In this document: piece by piece, positions 25,234 to 26,916 of the stretch
How the letters are laid out: each line of letters starts with the position of its first letter
Position numbering within the stretch: position 1 is the stretch's first letter
Assembly (NCBI GenBank): GCA_022564935.1
Contig: JADFKM010000025.1
Span: forward strand, 1 to 26,916
Length of the DNA: 26,916 bases
Origin: Candidatus Dadabacteria bacterium
GTDB lineage: Bacteria; Desulfobacterota_D; UBA1144; Nemesobacterales; JADFKM01
Direction of reading: 5' to 3'
Made by a program: the position numbers and the translations under genes
The notes under the pieces: generated by a model
The model's input: only the letters and a program-made list of their open reading frames with translations
Told to the model about the DNA's origin: nothing
Database searches by the model: none

Positions 25234-26916
<1,683 letters not shown>

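Overview
The window is ordinary-looking bacterial chromosome from a Gram-negative organism: it has a periplasmic PpiD/SurA-type chaperone, a signal-peptided lytic transglycosylase and a SecA with a zinc-binding C-terminus. The fusion of a PATAN (DUF4388) domain with a J domain and TPRs is the kind of protein I associate with delta-proteobacterial-grade lineages (Desulfobacterota, Myxococcota and deep relatives such as Dadabacteria). I cannot place the organism more precisely without a search. I see no rRNA, tRNA, CRISPR array, insertion sequence or phage module.

Layout. From 1 to 11.6 kb everything reads rightward: the end of a ppiD-like gene, a large receiver-like/PATAN/acidic-linker/J-domain/TPR protein, smc, secA (with a good promoter in front), moxR coupled to secA through an SD that overlaps the secA stop, and a small membrane protein. 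From 11.7 to 14.5 kb there is a cofactor block: phhB (-), folK (+), then a leftward thiD-folD pair with a TAATG overlap. The gap where folK and folD converge is AT-rich and carries DnaA-box nonamers on one strand. At 14.7 kb lies a transglycosylase whose N-terminal half resembles the GspC/PilP periplasmic domain. It is followed by 760 bases of AT-rich DNA with at most one tiny hydrophobic ORF.

From 16.3 to 17.9 kb a leftward pair encodes a CPBP intramembrane protease and a Hal2/CysQ-type phosphatase. An AT-rich patch at 18.0-18.95 kb holds an unrecognised gene broken by a -1 frameshift. A two-CBS protein follows, then a small acidic membrane-anchored protein that also looks frameshifted. From 19.75 to 21.3 kb a leftward pair encodes class I CoA-transferase-like alpha and beta subunits; the beta subunit lacks the usual catalytic glutamate. 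Next come a GT-C-type membrane glycosyltransferase and a three-histidine-box fatty acid desaturase.

The right end is a methionine/sulfur locus: metW (-), divergent from a CoA-binding protein that overlaps metY, which runs off the window. A strong sigma70-like promoter precedes the CoA-binding gene, and an inverted/direct repeat element sits on the metW side. The points most worth a second look are the DnaA-box gap, the broken gene at 18 kb, the GspC-like/SLT fusion, and the CoA-transferase pair without its catalytic residue. No clear multi-gene novel defence or mobile system is visible.
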